Assembly: GCF_900110075.1 (NCBI RefSeq)
Contig: NZ_FOCJ01000014.1
Location: 98,611 to 162,610 of the forward strand
Direction of reading: 5' to 3'
DNA from: Paenibacillus sp. OV219
GTDB taxonomy: Bacteria; Bacillota; Bacilli; Paenibacillales; Paenibacillaceae
DNA: 64,000 nucleotides
The notes beneath the pieces are model-generated. The model had not been told where the DNA came from. It ran no database searches and worked only from the letters and a program-made list of their open reading frames with translations. Below, piece by piece: positions 46,505-54,985 of the stretch. How positions within the stretch are numbered: position 1 is the first letter of the stretch; the number at the start of each line of letters is the position of its first letter. The position numbers and the translations under genes were made by a program.

Positions 46505-46553
46505 ACCGTTTTCTGTTGAAAGCGCTTAAATTAAAGCGTTTTCATGCATTGAG
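46505..46553. promoter_or_regulatory. Inverted repeat with two cre-like half sites
   Basis: GAAAGCGCTT and AAAGCGTTTTC form an imperfect inverted repeat immediately after rfbD. Each arm resembles a CcpA site (TGAAAGCGCTTAAA; TGAAAACGCTTTAA on the other strand), one base short of the consensus. It may instead be the rfbD terminator. It lies in the 182-base gap upstream of the GNAT gene. Confidence 0.4.
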
Positions 46554-46555
46554 GA

Positions 46556-47401
46556 TCATGCTTTGTCGTTTAAATAGTTGTGTAGTGCCTCCTGCCATGG
46601 TCTTAGATCGGTTAGTCCATTCCGCTTAATCATCGCATGGGACATTACAGAATACGCCGGACGGGCTGCCGGGCGAGGAAACGCTGAGGTCGCGCATGGG
46701 ACAAGCTTCACCGCATGCATGCCGCTCTCATTGAGAATCTCCTGGGCAAAATCATACCACGAGCATATGCCTTGATTGGAAGCATGATAGATGCCGTAAT
46801 GCTCCGATTGTACAAGCTCAACTAGAAAACGTGCTAGATCAAGCGTATACGTCGGCGAGCCGATCTGATCGCTAACCACTTGAAGCTCGCTGCGTTCGCC
46901 GGCAAGCTTTACTATCGTACGAACGAAATTATTGCCGTATCTTCCGAAAACCCAAGATGTGCGCACAATGAAGAAGCGGTCCAGAATCTCCTGTACCGCC
47001 TGCTCACCTGCCAGCTTGGACTTTCCATAGACAGTCTGAGGATGAACGGGATCATGCTCTTCGTATGGCTCACTCGCTTTTCCGTCAAAAACATAATCCG
47101 TGCTAATGTAGCAAAGCTTGGCACCGCAAGCAACAGCTGCAAGTGCGATGTTGCGCGTTCCCTCCTGGTTCACAAGGAAGGCTGCATCCGACTCGGATTC
47201 CGCCTTATCGACGGCCGTATACGCAGCGCAGTGAATGACTGCATCCGGCGCATAGGCAGCTAACACCTGCCGGCACTGCTCGGCGTTCGTAATATCCAGT
47301 TGATCACGTCCCGCTCCGAAGATCTGGATGTGGGGCGGGAGTTCGAGCCGTATGAGCTCCATTCCAAGCTGACCGCCAGCACCGGTTACGAATAGCTTCA
47401 T
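46556..47401 (-). CDS. rfbD: dTDP-4-dehydrorhamnose reductase
   Basis: Last step of dTDP-L-rhamnose synthesis. Short-chain reductase with FVTGAGGQLGMELIRLE, STDYVFDG, and the catalytic Tyr-Lys in VYGKSKLAGEQAV. FFIVRTSWVFG is also diagnostic. 281 residues. ATG at 47401 is 9 bases after GAGGGGG and shares one base with the rfbB stop. Third gene of rfbC-rfbB-rfbD. Confidence 0.95.
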   Translation of the reverse strand: MKLFVTGAGGQLGMELIRLELPPHIQIFGAGRDQLDITNAEQCRQVLAAYAPDAVIHCAAYTAVDKAESESDAAFLVNQEGTRNIALAAVACGAKLCYISTDYVFDGKASEPYEEHDPVHPQTVYGKSKLAGEQAVQEILDRFFIVRTSWVFGRYGNNFVRTIVKLAGERSELQVVSDQIGSPTYTLDLARFLVELVQSEHYGIYHASNQGICSWYDFAQEILNESGMHAVKLVPCATSAFPRPAARPAYSVMSHAMIKRNGLTDLRPWQEALHNYLNDKA

Positions 47402-48393
47402 CAAGAACGTCCCCCTCGGTATGCGCCTGTACGCACATTATCCAGCCACTCTGTATGGTTCAAATACCATTCGATTGTCAATTTGATCCCTGACTCGTAA
47501 TCGTACATCGGCGTCCAGCCAAGCTCTTCCCGGATCTTCGATGCATCGATGGCATATCTGCGGTCGTGGCCCAGACGGTCCTGCACGTACGTAATGAGCG
47601 ATTCCGACCTGCCAAGCTCGGTAACAATTCGGCGAACCACTTCTATATTTGTCCGCTCATTCGTGCCCCCAACATTGTAGATTGCACCCGGAGCGCCGCG
47701 GTGCAGCACAAGATCAATAGCGCGGCAGTGGTCTTCGACATAGAGCCAATCGCGCACATTGAGACCGTCCCCATAGACGGGCAGCGGCTTATCTTCAAGG
47801 GTATTCTGAATCATGAGCGGAATGAGCTTCTCCGGAAACTGATAAGGCCCGTAGTTGTTGGAGCAGCGGGTAATATTCGCGTTCATGCCATAGGTTTCGT
47901 AATAGGCGCGGACGAGCATATCCGCCCCTGCTTTGCTTGCGGAGTAAGGGCTATTCGGCGCAAGCGGCGTTAATTCGGTGAATAATCCGGTAGCGCCGAG
48001 CGTGCCGTACACCTCATCCGTGGACACCTGCACGAACTTCGCTACGCCATATTGTTTCGATAGATCAAGAAGTGTTTGAGTCCCGAGCACATTCGTCCGC
48101 ACGAAAATATCCGGCTGCACGATGCTGCGATCTACATGCGATTCCGCCGCGAAGTTAATGACCGCATCTACGCTTTCCGCTGCGAACAACGGCTCAAGCG
48201 CTGTACGGTCAGCGATATCTGCTTGAACGAACCGATAGCTTGGGTGATTCTCCACCTTGCGCAGATTGTGTGGATTGCCAGCATAGGTGAGCGCATCGAC
48301 GTTGATGATTGCATATTCGGGGTGATTCTGCGCCATATAGTGAATAAAGTTGCTGCCGATGAAGCCCGATCCGCCTGTTACGATGATGTTCAT
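47401..48393 (-). CDS. rfbB: dTDP-glucose 4,6-dehydratase
   Basis: Second step of dTDP-rhamnose synthesis. NAD motif VTGGSGFIGSNFIHY; catalytic STDEVYGTLG and Tyr-Lys in YSASKAGADMLVRAY. NNYGPYQFPEKLIPLM is family-typical. 330 residues. ATGA overlap with rfbC. Confidence 0.96.
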   Translation of the reverse strand: MNIIVTGGSGFIGSNFIHYMAQNHPEYAIINVDALTYAGNPHNLRKVENHPSYRFVQADIADRTALEPLFAAESVDAVINFAAESHVDRSIVQPDIFVRTNVLGTQTLLDLSKQYGVAKFVQVSTDEVYGTLGATGLFTELTPLAPNSPYSASKAGADMLVRAYYETYGMNANITRCSNNYGPYQFPEKLIPLMIQNTLEDKPLPVYGDGLNVRDWLYVEDHCRAIDLVLHRGAPGAIYNVGGTNERTNIEVVRRIVTELGRSESLITYVQDRLGHDRRYAIDASKIREELGWTPMYDYESGIKLTIEWYLNHTEWLDNVRTGAYRGGRS

Positions 48394-48956
48394 CGTTGCT
48401 CACCCTCGAATATAAAGTTCGTCTCTGCGCGCAGCAAGACTGGATGTCCCGCATCTTTACTGGACAGAATAGGTTTAGCTGTTGGCCAATCGATCGCAAG
48501 CGCCGGATCATCCCAAGCAATGCCGCGGTCATGCTCTGCCGAATAAAACTGGTCGACCTTGTACTGCACTTCACAGTTCGGTACGAGCGTGCAGAAGCCA
48601 TGCGCGAACCCTTGTGGAACGAGCAACTGACGGAAGTTGGATGCTGATAAAATGAATCCCCGCCACTCCCCATAAGTTGGAGAGCCTTGCCGAATATCGA
48701 CGACCACATCATAGATTGCGCCGCTCGTACACCGAACGAGCTTCGTCTGCGCCATCGGCGCAAGCTGATAATGCAGGCCACGCAGCACGCCCGCCTCTAC
48801 AGATAACGAATGGTTATCCTGCACGAAGAGATGGACGATCCCAAGCTCCTGCAGCTTCTGCTCGTTAAAGCTCTCCGAGAAGAAACCACGGTTATCGCCG
48901 TAAACCTCTGGTTCAATCAGCTTAACGCCCGGCAGAACAATACTCGTCACTTTCAA
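48390..48956 (-). CDS. rfbC: dTDP-4-dehydrorhamnose 3,5-epimerase
   Basis: Third activity of the dTDP-rhamnose pathway. Cupin-fold motifs: VYGDNRGFFSESFNEQKL, then QDNHSLSVEAGVLRGLHYQ with the catalytic His, and VPQGFAHGFCTL. 188 residues. The start is TTG at 48956, 9 bases after AGGAGG. First of rfbCBD. No thymidylyltransferase (rfbA) is present in the window, so the first step must be encoded elsewhere. Confidence 0.95.
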   Translation of the reverse strand: MKVTSIVLPGVKLIEPEVYGDNRGFFSESFNEQKLQELGIVHLFVQDNHSLSVEAGVLRGLHYQLAPMAQTKLVRCTSGAIYDVVVDIRQGSPTYGEWRGFILSASNFRQLLVPQGFAHGFCTLVPNCEVQYKVDQFYSAEHDRGIAWDDPALAIDWPTAKPILSSKDAGHPVLLRAETNFIFEGEQR

Positions 48957-49071
48957 CTCGCCACGCCTCCTCCTGATCTCTATTTTCGCGCTTCACACTT
49001 TCATATCCGCGCCAGTCCACCAACCTTCTAAACTAGTATATGTTCATGAAAATATTTTGATATAGGTATTG

Positions 49072-49572
49072 CTACCGTACGCTGGGACGCCAGGCTTTCT
49101 GCTGTTTGAATGCGTGCCATATGAGCTCGCCGCCAGCTGATAGATGATAGAGTCCATAGTTGTCCGTCTGCACGAGGTGAACCAAGAAGGCTGCTAGCTC
49201 TTTATTCAATCCTTCGCTCTGCGTCAGCTGCGAATCGAGCTGTACAACATAAGCACGGTGCGCAAGAGGTCCGATCTCCTTCTCCGCATCGCTTGCTTCG
49301 CCTTGAATAACATAGACAAGTTTGGTGCCGAACTCATTGGCCGCAAGCGCTACATTGTGAATTGGCAATGCCTGCTCACAGTGAATAACCACGTCCGGCT
49401 GATAACGTTTCACAACGTGGCGACAATGCTCCAGATCGTTGACATCCATCCCGCTTCGGCTGAAGCCGAGAACTGCGATTCCAGGCTCGTTCGTACCGTA
49501 GACCAGCGTATAGCCGAGTTCCCCTTCCGCACCTGTAACAATAACACGTAACGCTCTTTCCTTCGTCGTCAT
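49072..49572 (-). CDS. Shortened RmlD-like protein
   Basis: 166 residues resembling RfbD with pieces missing. The dinucleotide motif VIVTGAEGELGYTLVYG and YQPDVVIHCEQALPIHNVAL are recognisable. The STDYVF strand is replaced by VIQGEAS, and the Tyr-x3-Lys motif is absent. The end (ELAAFLVHLVQTDNYGLYHL) again matches RfbD. Catalysis is therefore unlikely. ATG at 49572 has AAGGTGAG upstream. It lies 115 bases upstream of rfbC, same strand. A decayed or repurposed duplicate is likely. Confidence 0.7.
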   Translation of the reverse strand: MTTKERALRVIVTGAEGELGYTLVYGTNEPGIAVLGFSRSGMDVNDLEHCRHVVKRYQPDVVIHCEQALPIHNVALAANEFGTKLVYVIQGEASDAEKEIGPLAHRAYVVQLDSQLTQSEGLNKELAAFLVHLVQTDNYGLYHLSAGGELIWHAFKQQKAWRPSVR

Positions 49573-49805
49573 ACGCGCTCACCTTGCTTCCCATGATGTT
49601 ACTTTATGTATATTCCGCAGGTGCCCATTTTGGTTCGATTCTGGGTTATTTTGTATGGGAAATGAAGGTTTGGATCATGCTAGAAGATGTTCTTCCGGCT
49701 GCTGGCATCGAAGCTACTTTACAAACATTTATGTTGATTTATGTGCCCGGAAGGAGCATAATGGAAAAGAAAAAACGATACATAATATAGGAGGTTTTTT
49801 AATCA

Positions 49806-50417
49806 ATGGCACACCAATTGCCTGCATTGGCTTATGCAAACAATGCGCTTGAGCCGCATATCGATGAGACAACGATGATGATTCACCACGACCGTCATCA
49901 TAACGCTTATGTAACGAACCTGAACGCTGCACTGGAGTCCGCTCCTGAGCTGCAAGACAAATCAATCGAAGATTTGATCGCTGATCTGAACAGCGTTCCC
50001 GAAGCAATCCGCACAGCTGTCCGCAACAACGGCGGCGGCCATGCAAACCACTCCTTGTTCTGGGAAACAATCGGACCAAACGCTGGCGGCGAGCCTACTG
50101 GCGCTTTGGCTGATGCAATTGCTAGCGAGCTGGGCGGCCTTGATCAGTTCAAAGCTGACTTCGCGAAAGCAGCAACAACTCGTTTCGGCAGCGGCTGGGC
50201 GTTCCTTGCACTGAGCAAAGACGGCAAGCTGAAAGTGTACAGCCTTCCGAACCAAGACAGCCCGATCATGGAAGGCGAAACGCCGCTTCTTGGTCTGGAC
50301 GTATGGGAGCACGCTTACTACCTGAAATACCAAAACAAACGCCCTGACTACATTGCAGCGTTCTGGAACGTTGTAAACTGGTCAGAAGTTGGCAAACGCT
50401 ACGAAGCTTCGAAGTAA
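49806..50417 (+). CDS. sodA: Superoxide dismutase (Mn/Fe type)
   Basis: Dismutes superoxide. Metal ligands: His in [10 protein letters not shown] and [11 protein letters not shown], then [19 protein letters not shown] with Asp and His. GGG and FGSGWAFL are as in Mn-SODs. 203 residues. ATG follows AGGAGG by 10 bases. Codon use strongly biased, like acnA, suggesting high expression. Single gene with its own terminator. Confidence 0.97.
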   Translation: MAHQLPALAYANNALEPHIDETTMMIHHDRHHNAYVTNLNAALESAPELQDKSIEDLIADLNSVPEAIRTAVRNNGGGHANHSLFWETIGPNAGGEPTGALADAIASELGGLDQFKADFAKAATTRFGSGWAFLALSKDGKLKVYSLPNQDSPIMEGETPLLGLDVWEHAYYLKYQNKRPDYIAAFWNVVNWSEVGKRYEASK

Positions 50418-50431
50418 TTCGTTCGCTTCTG

Positions 50432-50468
50432 CTGAAGACCTCTGCGCTTAGTGCGCGGAGGTCTTTTT
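50432..50468 (+). terminator. Terminator after sodA
   Basis: GACCTCTGCGC, TTAG loop, GCGCGGAGGTC-type arm, then T7. Confidence 0.9.
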
Positions 50469-50609
50469 TTGTATATATAAGTGTTTATGTCCAAATACCT
50501 AACATGCCATCAAGAAAAACACTTTTTTTTAACAAAATCCAACTTTTTTCCTAGACCTCATGTTATAATCCCTTCCATGATATCCAAGAAGAGAGAGAAG
50601 GGGTACTTG

Positions 50610-52832
50610 ATGTTCGATTGGTTGGGGTTTCGCAAAGGACTGCCGTTATGGTGGTCGTACAAGCTCAATGCTGCGATGAAAGAGGATGTTGCGGACATTT
50701 TCGAAGGCATCGCAGAAACAAGGATGGACATCCTTCAGGCATGGGCAGCAGAATACTGGGATCATCTTGACCGTTTACTTCATCAAATGTCCCTCAAGCA
50801 GCCCATTGATGCTGTTATAGCCTCGAGCGCAACTGCCTCTTGGGAGGGTTTGTTTGCCGGAACCCGGGCGAGAGCCTCGGATTTCTCCGAACTCTTCCTG
50901 CTTGATGATAAGAACCGCGTTATTTACTCAACGGAGCCGCGGCATGTCGGAGAGCTTTATGGGGCTGGAAGTGTGCTGGCACCTGGATTAACGTATTCGC
51001 AAGACCAACCGTCTGGCGGCCGTAAATGTTTGTTTGGGCCTTATGCCGATACTTGGACGCTTACAATCGGACCGAGCTCATCTTCTTTTCATGATAAAAT
51101 GACGCTTCTGTTTATTTCCCCGATTATGCATGACGGCAAATGGCAGGGCGCTTTGTGCGGCCGGGTACCGAACGATGTTATCGGCGATCTCATTCAGCGG
51201 GAATCCGGCCATGTCTATCCCGATTCCGGTGACAACTATCTGTTTATGGCTCGCCCCGCGCTTGCCACGCACATCGCGCCGGGCACCGCCTTGTCACGCA
51301 GCCGTTTCGAAGACCGGACCTTTACGCATGGCGACAATTTGAAGGACGGCGTATCCACGGACTTTGGTACCGTATCCGTTAAGGAGCATACAGAGCTTGA
51401 GCTTATCTTCACCGATCCCGCTACAAGGCAGCTTCATCCCGGCGTTGCGAACACCATTCGAAACGGCTCCAATCTGTTCGTCCAATTTCCCGGCTATTCG
51501 GATTACCGGCATATTCCCGTCATTGGTAAAGGCGTCACCTTCCAGCTTCCGCACAGTCCCGATCTGTGGGGGATGATGTGCGAAGGGGACTTGGAGGAAG
51601 TCTACCGCATCCGCAGCATCCGGTATACGCAGTTCAAGCTGGTGACGGGATGGCTCGCCTGCCTCGGCATCCTTAGCGCTATACTCGCTTACTATCTCTT
51701 CACCATCGTTGCCCCTGTTGTCGGTTCATTTATCATTGGCGGCTTCAGCTTCTTATTTGGCCTTGCCATGATGCGTGCACTTGATCATAAAGGGAACAAA
51801 GTGACGGTTCGTCAAATGCACAGATTGAATCAATTTATTCGCATTAATGCCGAAGGCAAGGGCGACCTCACCCAGCGCCTAGATACGAGCACTTTTCCAA
51901 ACAACGAAACGCGCGAGCTTGCTAAATGGATTAACAATATGATCGACTCGATCGAAGGCATCATGCTTCAGGTGAAGCTTGCTTCCAGCGACGTGTTGAC
52001 CAACCAACGCACGCTGCTCGAGACAACCGGAGCGACAGCTGGCACGACCGAGCGGGTCAGCAGCCGAGTCAGCGATATGATCCTCAGCATTCGAAGCCAG
52101 TTGAAGGATATAGACATCGCCAAGGATGTCGCAGGCGAGATGCGTGAGACACTTCGCATGTTAGAGCACAAGGCATCTGCCAATATCAATGTCGCACAAG
52201 ACGAGCTTGTTCGGATCGGCGACAAAATGGGGCAGATTGCAGCGCACGTTGCGGAAACGAACCAATCTGTCGAAGCATTCATGGTAACTACAAATGAAAT
52301 TCGCAATGTGCTGCATGTCATTGAGGAAATATCATCACGTACGCAGCTGCTGGCGCTTAACGCCTCCATTGAAGCTGCGCGGGTCGGTGAGCAAGGTAAA
52401 GGCTTTGCCGTTGTCGCGGCTGAAATCCGCAAATTGGCCGACCATACTAAGCAGTCAACGGAACAGGTGCACGATATTGTCCACCACATCTATGTCAACG
52501 CTAAACAAGCTACAGAGACGATGGCTGAAGGCACAAAAGTCGTAACGGAAGGAACCCTCCTCGTCGCAGCTGCCTCCGAGCTCTTAAGCAGCAGCCAAGA
52601 TAATGACACTTTAAAATTGCAAATCATCGACGAGGTGGTCGTCATTATGGAGAAGATCGCGGAGGTGAGCAAGCAGAACCGCATCATTTCAACCGAGGTG
52701 GAAAGCAATGTGCAGGATCTGCTCGGCGACTTCGTAAACGTTCGCCACACCTCCAATCATGTTGAAGCCATTACGGCGTTCCTCCAACAACTTGTAGGAC
52801 AGTTCCAGCTTAGCGATGCACGCAAGCGGTGA
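50610..52832 (+). CDS. Methyl-accepting chemotaxis-type receptor with N-terminal soluble sensor
   Basis: 740 residues. The signalling tip is [20 protein letters not shown] followed by [17 protein letters not shown], typical of receptors. Two membrane helices lie only in the middle (about 342-395). A HAMP-like stretch follows ([16 protein letters not shown]). The sensor (about 1-340) has a Cache/PAS-like block ([15 protein letters not shown]). It precedes both helices, and no N-terminal helix exists, so it may sit inside the cell, unlike ordinary Cache receptors. ATG at 50610 follows AGAAGGGG by 6 bases. Ligand unknown. No che genes nearby apart from the cheB remnant. Confidence 0.85.
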   Translation: MFDWLGFRKGLPLWWSYKLNAAMKEDVADIFEGIAETRMDILQAWAAEYWDHLDRLLHQMSLKQPIDAVIASSATASWEGLFAGTRARASDFSELFLLDDKNRVIYSTEPRHVGELYGAGSVLAPGLTYSQDQPSGGRKCLFGPYADTWTLTIGPSSSSFHDKMTLLFISPIMHDGKWQGALCGRVPNDVIGDLIQRESGHVYPDSGDNYLFMARPALATHIAPGTALSRSRFEDRTFTHGDNLKDGVSTDFGTVSVKEHTELELIFTDPATRQLHPGVANTIRNGSNLFVQFPGYSDYRHIPVIGKGVTFQLPHSPDLWGMMCEGDLEEVYRIRSIRYTQFKLVTGWLACLGILSAILAYYLFTIVAPVVGSFIIGGFSFLFGLAMMRALDHKGNKVTVRQMHRLNQFIRINAEGKGDLTQRLDTSTFPNNETRELAKWINNMIDSIEGIMLQVKLASSDVLTNQRTLLETTGATAGTTERVSSRVSDMILSIRSQLKDIDIAKDVAGEMRETLRMLEHKASANINVAQDELVRIGDKMGQIAAHVAETNQSVEAFMVTTNEIRNVLHVIEEISSRTQLLALNASIEAARVGEQGKGFAVVAAEIRKLADHTKQSTEQVHDIVHHIYVNAKQATETMAEGTKVVTEGTLLVAAASELLSSSQDNDTLKLQIIDEVVVIMEKIAEVSKQNRIISTEVESNVQDLLGDFVNVRHTSNHVEAITAFLQQLVGQFQLSDARKR

Positions 52833-52841
52833 TAAAGAATA

Positions 52842-52882
52842 GACCTCGCGATCCTAGTTAATGATCGCTGAGGTCTTTTTTT
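52842..52882. terminator. Terminator after receptor gene
   Basis: AGACCTC-GCGATC pairs with GATCGC-T-GAGGTCT, then T7. It abuts the stop of the convergent hydrolase gene and may serve it weakly. Confidence 0.88.
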
Positions 52883-53690
52883 ATTTGCTGTCTAAAGCGT
52901 TCAGCAGCTCTTGATTGAACTTCTCGCGCTCGTCGTAGAAGAGGCCGTGCCCGCTCTCCTCGAATGGAACGAGCTTGGAGCCTTGAATGCCTTTGTTCAT
53001 TTGCTCTGCCAGTGCGTAAGGAGCGATAGCATCCAGCTTGCCGTGAAGAATCGTTGTGGGGAGCAGCACTTTGGGAAGATCATCGCGCAAATCCTCATCA
53101 CGCAGCGATTCGAGCCCTTTTATCGTTCCATAGGAAGAAGCATCGAAGCTAAGCCCGTTAAACCAGGTGCGGAATGGATCGCTGATCGGCTTCGCGAAGA
53201 AGGTCACGCCGAAATCCGCTACTGTCTTAGGCCGATCGATGTACAGTCCGGCGATGGTCGTATTCAATTGCTCCACAGGCGTCCCGTACGGGAAGTCCAG
53301 CCGCTGTGTAAACACCGGTGCCGCCGCCGCTGCGAGCACGAGTCCGCATAGCCTTCTCCCGCAGTGCCGGGCGGCGTATCGGATCGCCAGCGCGCCGCCC
53401 ATCGAGAAACCAACGAGGGTCGCGCGCAGCAAGCCGAGCGAATCTGCCACGAGGGCGATGTCGTCAGCCATCTGATTGTAGTCATAGCCGCTCCAAGGTG
53501 CATCCGACCTGCCATAGCCGCGCAGATCAATGCCGATGCAGCGGTAACCGTACTTCGGCAGCACATTGTACTGATACTCGAACATCTTGTGGTTGACGGG
53601 CCAACCGTGGACAAATATGACCGGTTTTCCTGCTCCGATATCCTCGACATACAGCTTTACGCCCTTCTCCACTTCCACATAGTGCCCCAT
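52881..53690 (-). CDS. Alpha/beta hydrolase (haloperoxidase-like)
   Basis: 269 residues. VIFVHGWPVNHKMF (oxyanion), nucleophile LVGFSMGGALAIRYA near 100, acid Asp in LHGKLDAIAPY, and base His in FEESGHGLFYDE. This layout is of the cofactor-free haloperoxidase/esterase group. Cytoplasmic, no leader. ATG at 53690 is 9 bases after AAAGGTGG. Substrate unknown. Confidence 0.9.
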   Translation of the reverse strand: MGHYVEVEKGVKLYVEDIGAGKPVIFVHGWPVNHKMFEYQYNVLPKYGYRCIGIDLRGYGRSDAPWSGYDYNQMADDIALVADSLGLLRATLVGFSMGGALAIRYAARHCGRRLCGLVLAAAAAPVFTQRLDFPYGTPVEQLNTTIAGLYIDRPKTVADFGVTFFAKPISDPFRTWFNGLSFDASSYGTIKGLESLRDEDLRDDLPKVLLPTTILHGKLDAIAPYALAEQMNKGIQGSKLVPFEESGHGLFYDEREKFNQELLNALDSK

Positions 53691-53841
53691 TTTATTCAAC
53701 CACCTTTCTCCCATTTAATATGTATACAGCGCAGCTGGAAGATAGTATAGAGGTTTCGAATAAGACACCGGATAGGCTATTGCCGCATACACTACACCGA
53801 GATATTCACCTATCCTTGCTTGTGGAAAAGGAGATCGAATC

Positions 53842-54924
53842 ATGACGAGTTATACGTATATCCCTGGTGCTCCAGAAGGTTACGTCAATCCATATCGAGA
53901 TTGCGGATGCGGTGGTCCGCGTATGTTCCCAGGCTTGCCAGGCGGCGGCATGGGCATGCCGGGCGGTCCCGGCGGTATGCCAGGCGGACCTGGCGGATTC
54001 CCTGGTGGACCGGGTGGTCCAGGAGGCCCTGGCGGTCCAGGATTCCCTGGTATGCCGGGTGGTCCAGGATTCCCTGGTATGCCTGGTGGACCAGGCGGAT
54101 TCCCTGGTGGACCGGGTGGTCCAGGAGGCCCTGGTATGCCGGGTGGTCCAGGATTCCCTGGTATGCCGGGTGGTCCAGGCGGATTCCCTGGTGGACCTGG
54201 TGGTCCAGGAGGCCCTGGCGGTCCAGGATTCCCTGGTATGCCGGGTGGACCCGGTGGATTCCCTGGTGGACCTGGTGGTCCAGGATTCCCTGGTATGCCG
54301 GGTGGTCCCGGTGGATTCCCTGGTGGTCCCGGCGGATTCCCTGGTGGTCCCGGCGGTCCCGGCGGATTCCCGCCACCACCTTTCCCAGGTCCCGGCGGTC
54401 CTGGCGGATTCCCGCCTCCACCTTTCCCAGGTCCCGGCCCGTTCCCGCCTGGACCGTTCCCGATACCCATTCCAATTCCAATTCCAATCCCATTCCCGCC
54501 AGGCCCTGGACCTTTCCCACCTGGACCGTTCCCTGGCTTCGTAACGGTCTTCATCAACGGCGGACGTTTCTTCCCGTGGATTACGAACTCATACCGCGTA
54601 AGACACTTCCCGGGCATGAACATCGCACAAGCGCTTAGCTCGACTGGCGTCGTTCGCATCAACAATAACGGACGTATCGTCTCCGTGAATGGCGTCGTCA
54701 TTACCGGCAGCGTAGATACCATTCTTCGCCTCAACGGACGCCGCATTCCGGAATCGCTGTTGTACTTCCCCGTTCAATCCGGTGAGAGCGTAGGACTTGA
54801 GCTTTTCGTAGGTCCTATTGGCACACCGCGCAATGACGATGACAGCTTCCAGCCATACCCGGAAGTCATCGAGAACAACCTCGAAGCGCTTCAGCGCTTG
54901 GAAGAGACGGAGCAACAAGGCTAA
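53842..54924 (+). CDS. Gly/Pro-rich collagen-like protein with C-terminal unknown domain
   Basis: 360 residues. After a 30-residue start with RDCGCGG, about residues 33-190 are nearly pure Gly/Pro with Phe/Met (units GGPGFPGMP, GGPGGFP). Gly often falls every third residue, as in collagen, but each GPGGFP step shifts the register by one, so a continuous triple helix is doubtful. Residues 190-235 are Pro-rich (FPIPIPIPIPIPFPPGP). The last 125 residues form a mixed domain (FINGGRFFPWITNSYR, LRLNGRRIPESLLYF). No leader peptide. ATG follows AAGGAG by 8 bases. The repeat leaves other frames open too; this frame has the ribosome site and the non-repetitive ends. Spore or surface role is speculative. 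Confidence 0.8.
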   Translation: MTSYTYIPGAPEGYVNPYRDCGCGGPRMFPGLPGGGMGMPGGPGGMPGGPGGFPGGPGGPGGPGGPGFPGMPGGPGFPGMPGGPGGFPGGPGGPGGPGMPGGPGFPGMPGGPGGFPGGPGGPGGPGGPGFPGMPGGPGGFPGGPGGPGFPGMPGGPGGFPGGPGGFPGGPGGPGGFPPPPFPGPGGPGGFPPPPFPGPGPFPPGPFPIPIPIPIPIPFPPGPGPFPPGPFPGFVTVFINGGRFFPWITNSYRVRHFPGMNIAQALSSTGVVRINNNGRIVSVNGVVITGSVDTILRLNGRRIPESLLYFPVQSGESVGLELFVGPIGTPRNDDDSFQPYPEVIENNLEALQRLEETEQQG

Positions 54925-54947
54925 CGCACTCCACGCTCATAAATAAG

Positions 54948-54985
54948 AATCGCCCGCAATCCAAGGTGGACTGCGGGCGATTCTC
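54948..54985. terminator. Bidirectional terminator between Gly/Pro-rich and GGDEF genes
   Basis: AGAATCGCCCGCAATCCA and its near-complement meet at AGG. It lies between convergent stops. Confidence 0.85.

Noticed and set aside
53820..54746. Other long frames in the Gly/Pro-rich gene
   Set aside because: Produced by the short repeat; only the 53842 frame has a ribosome site and non-repetitive ends.
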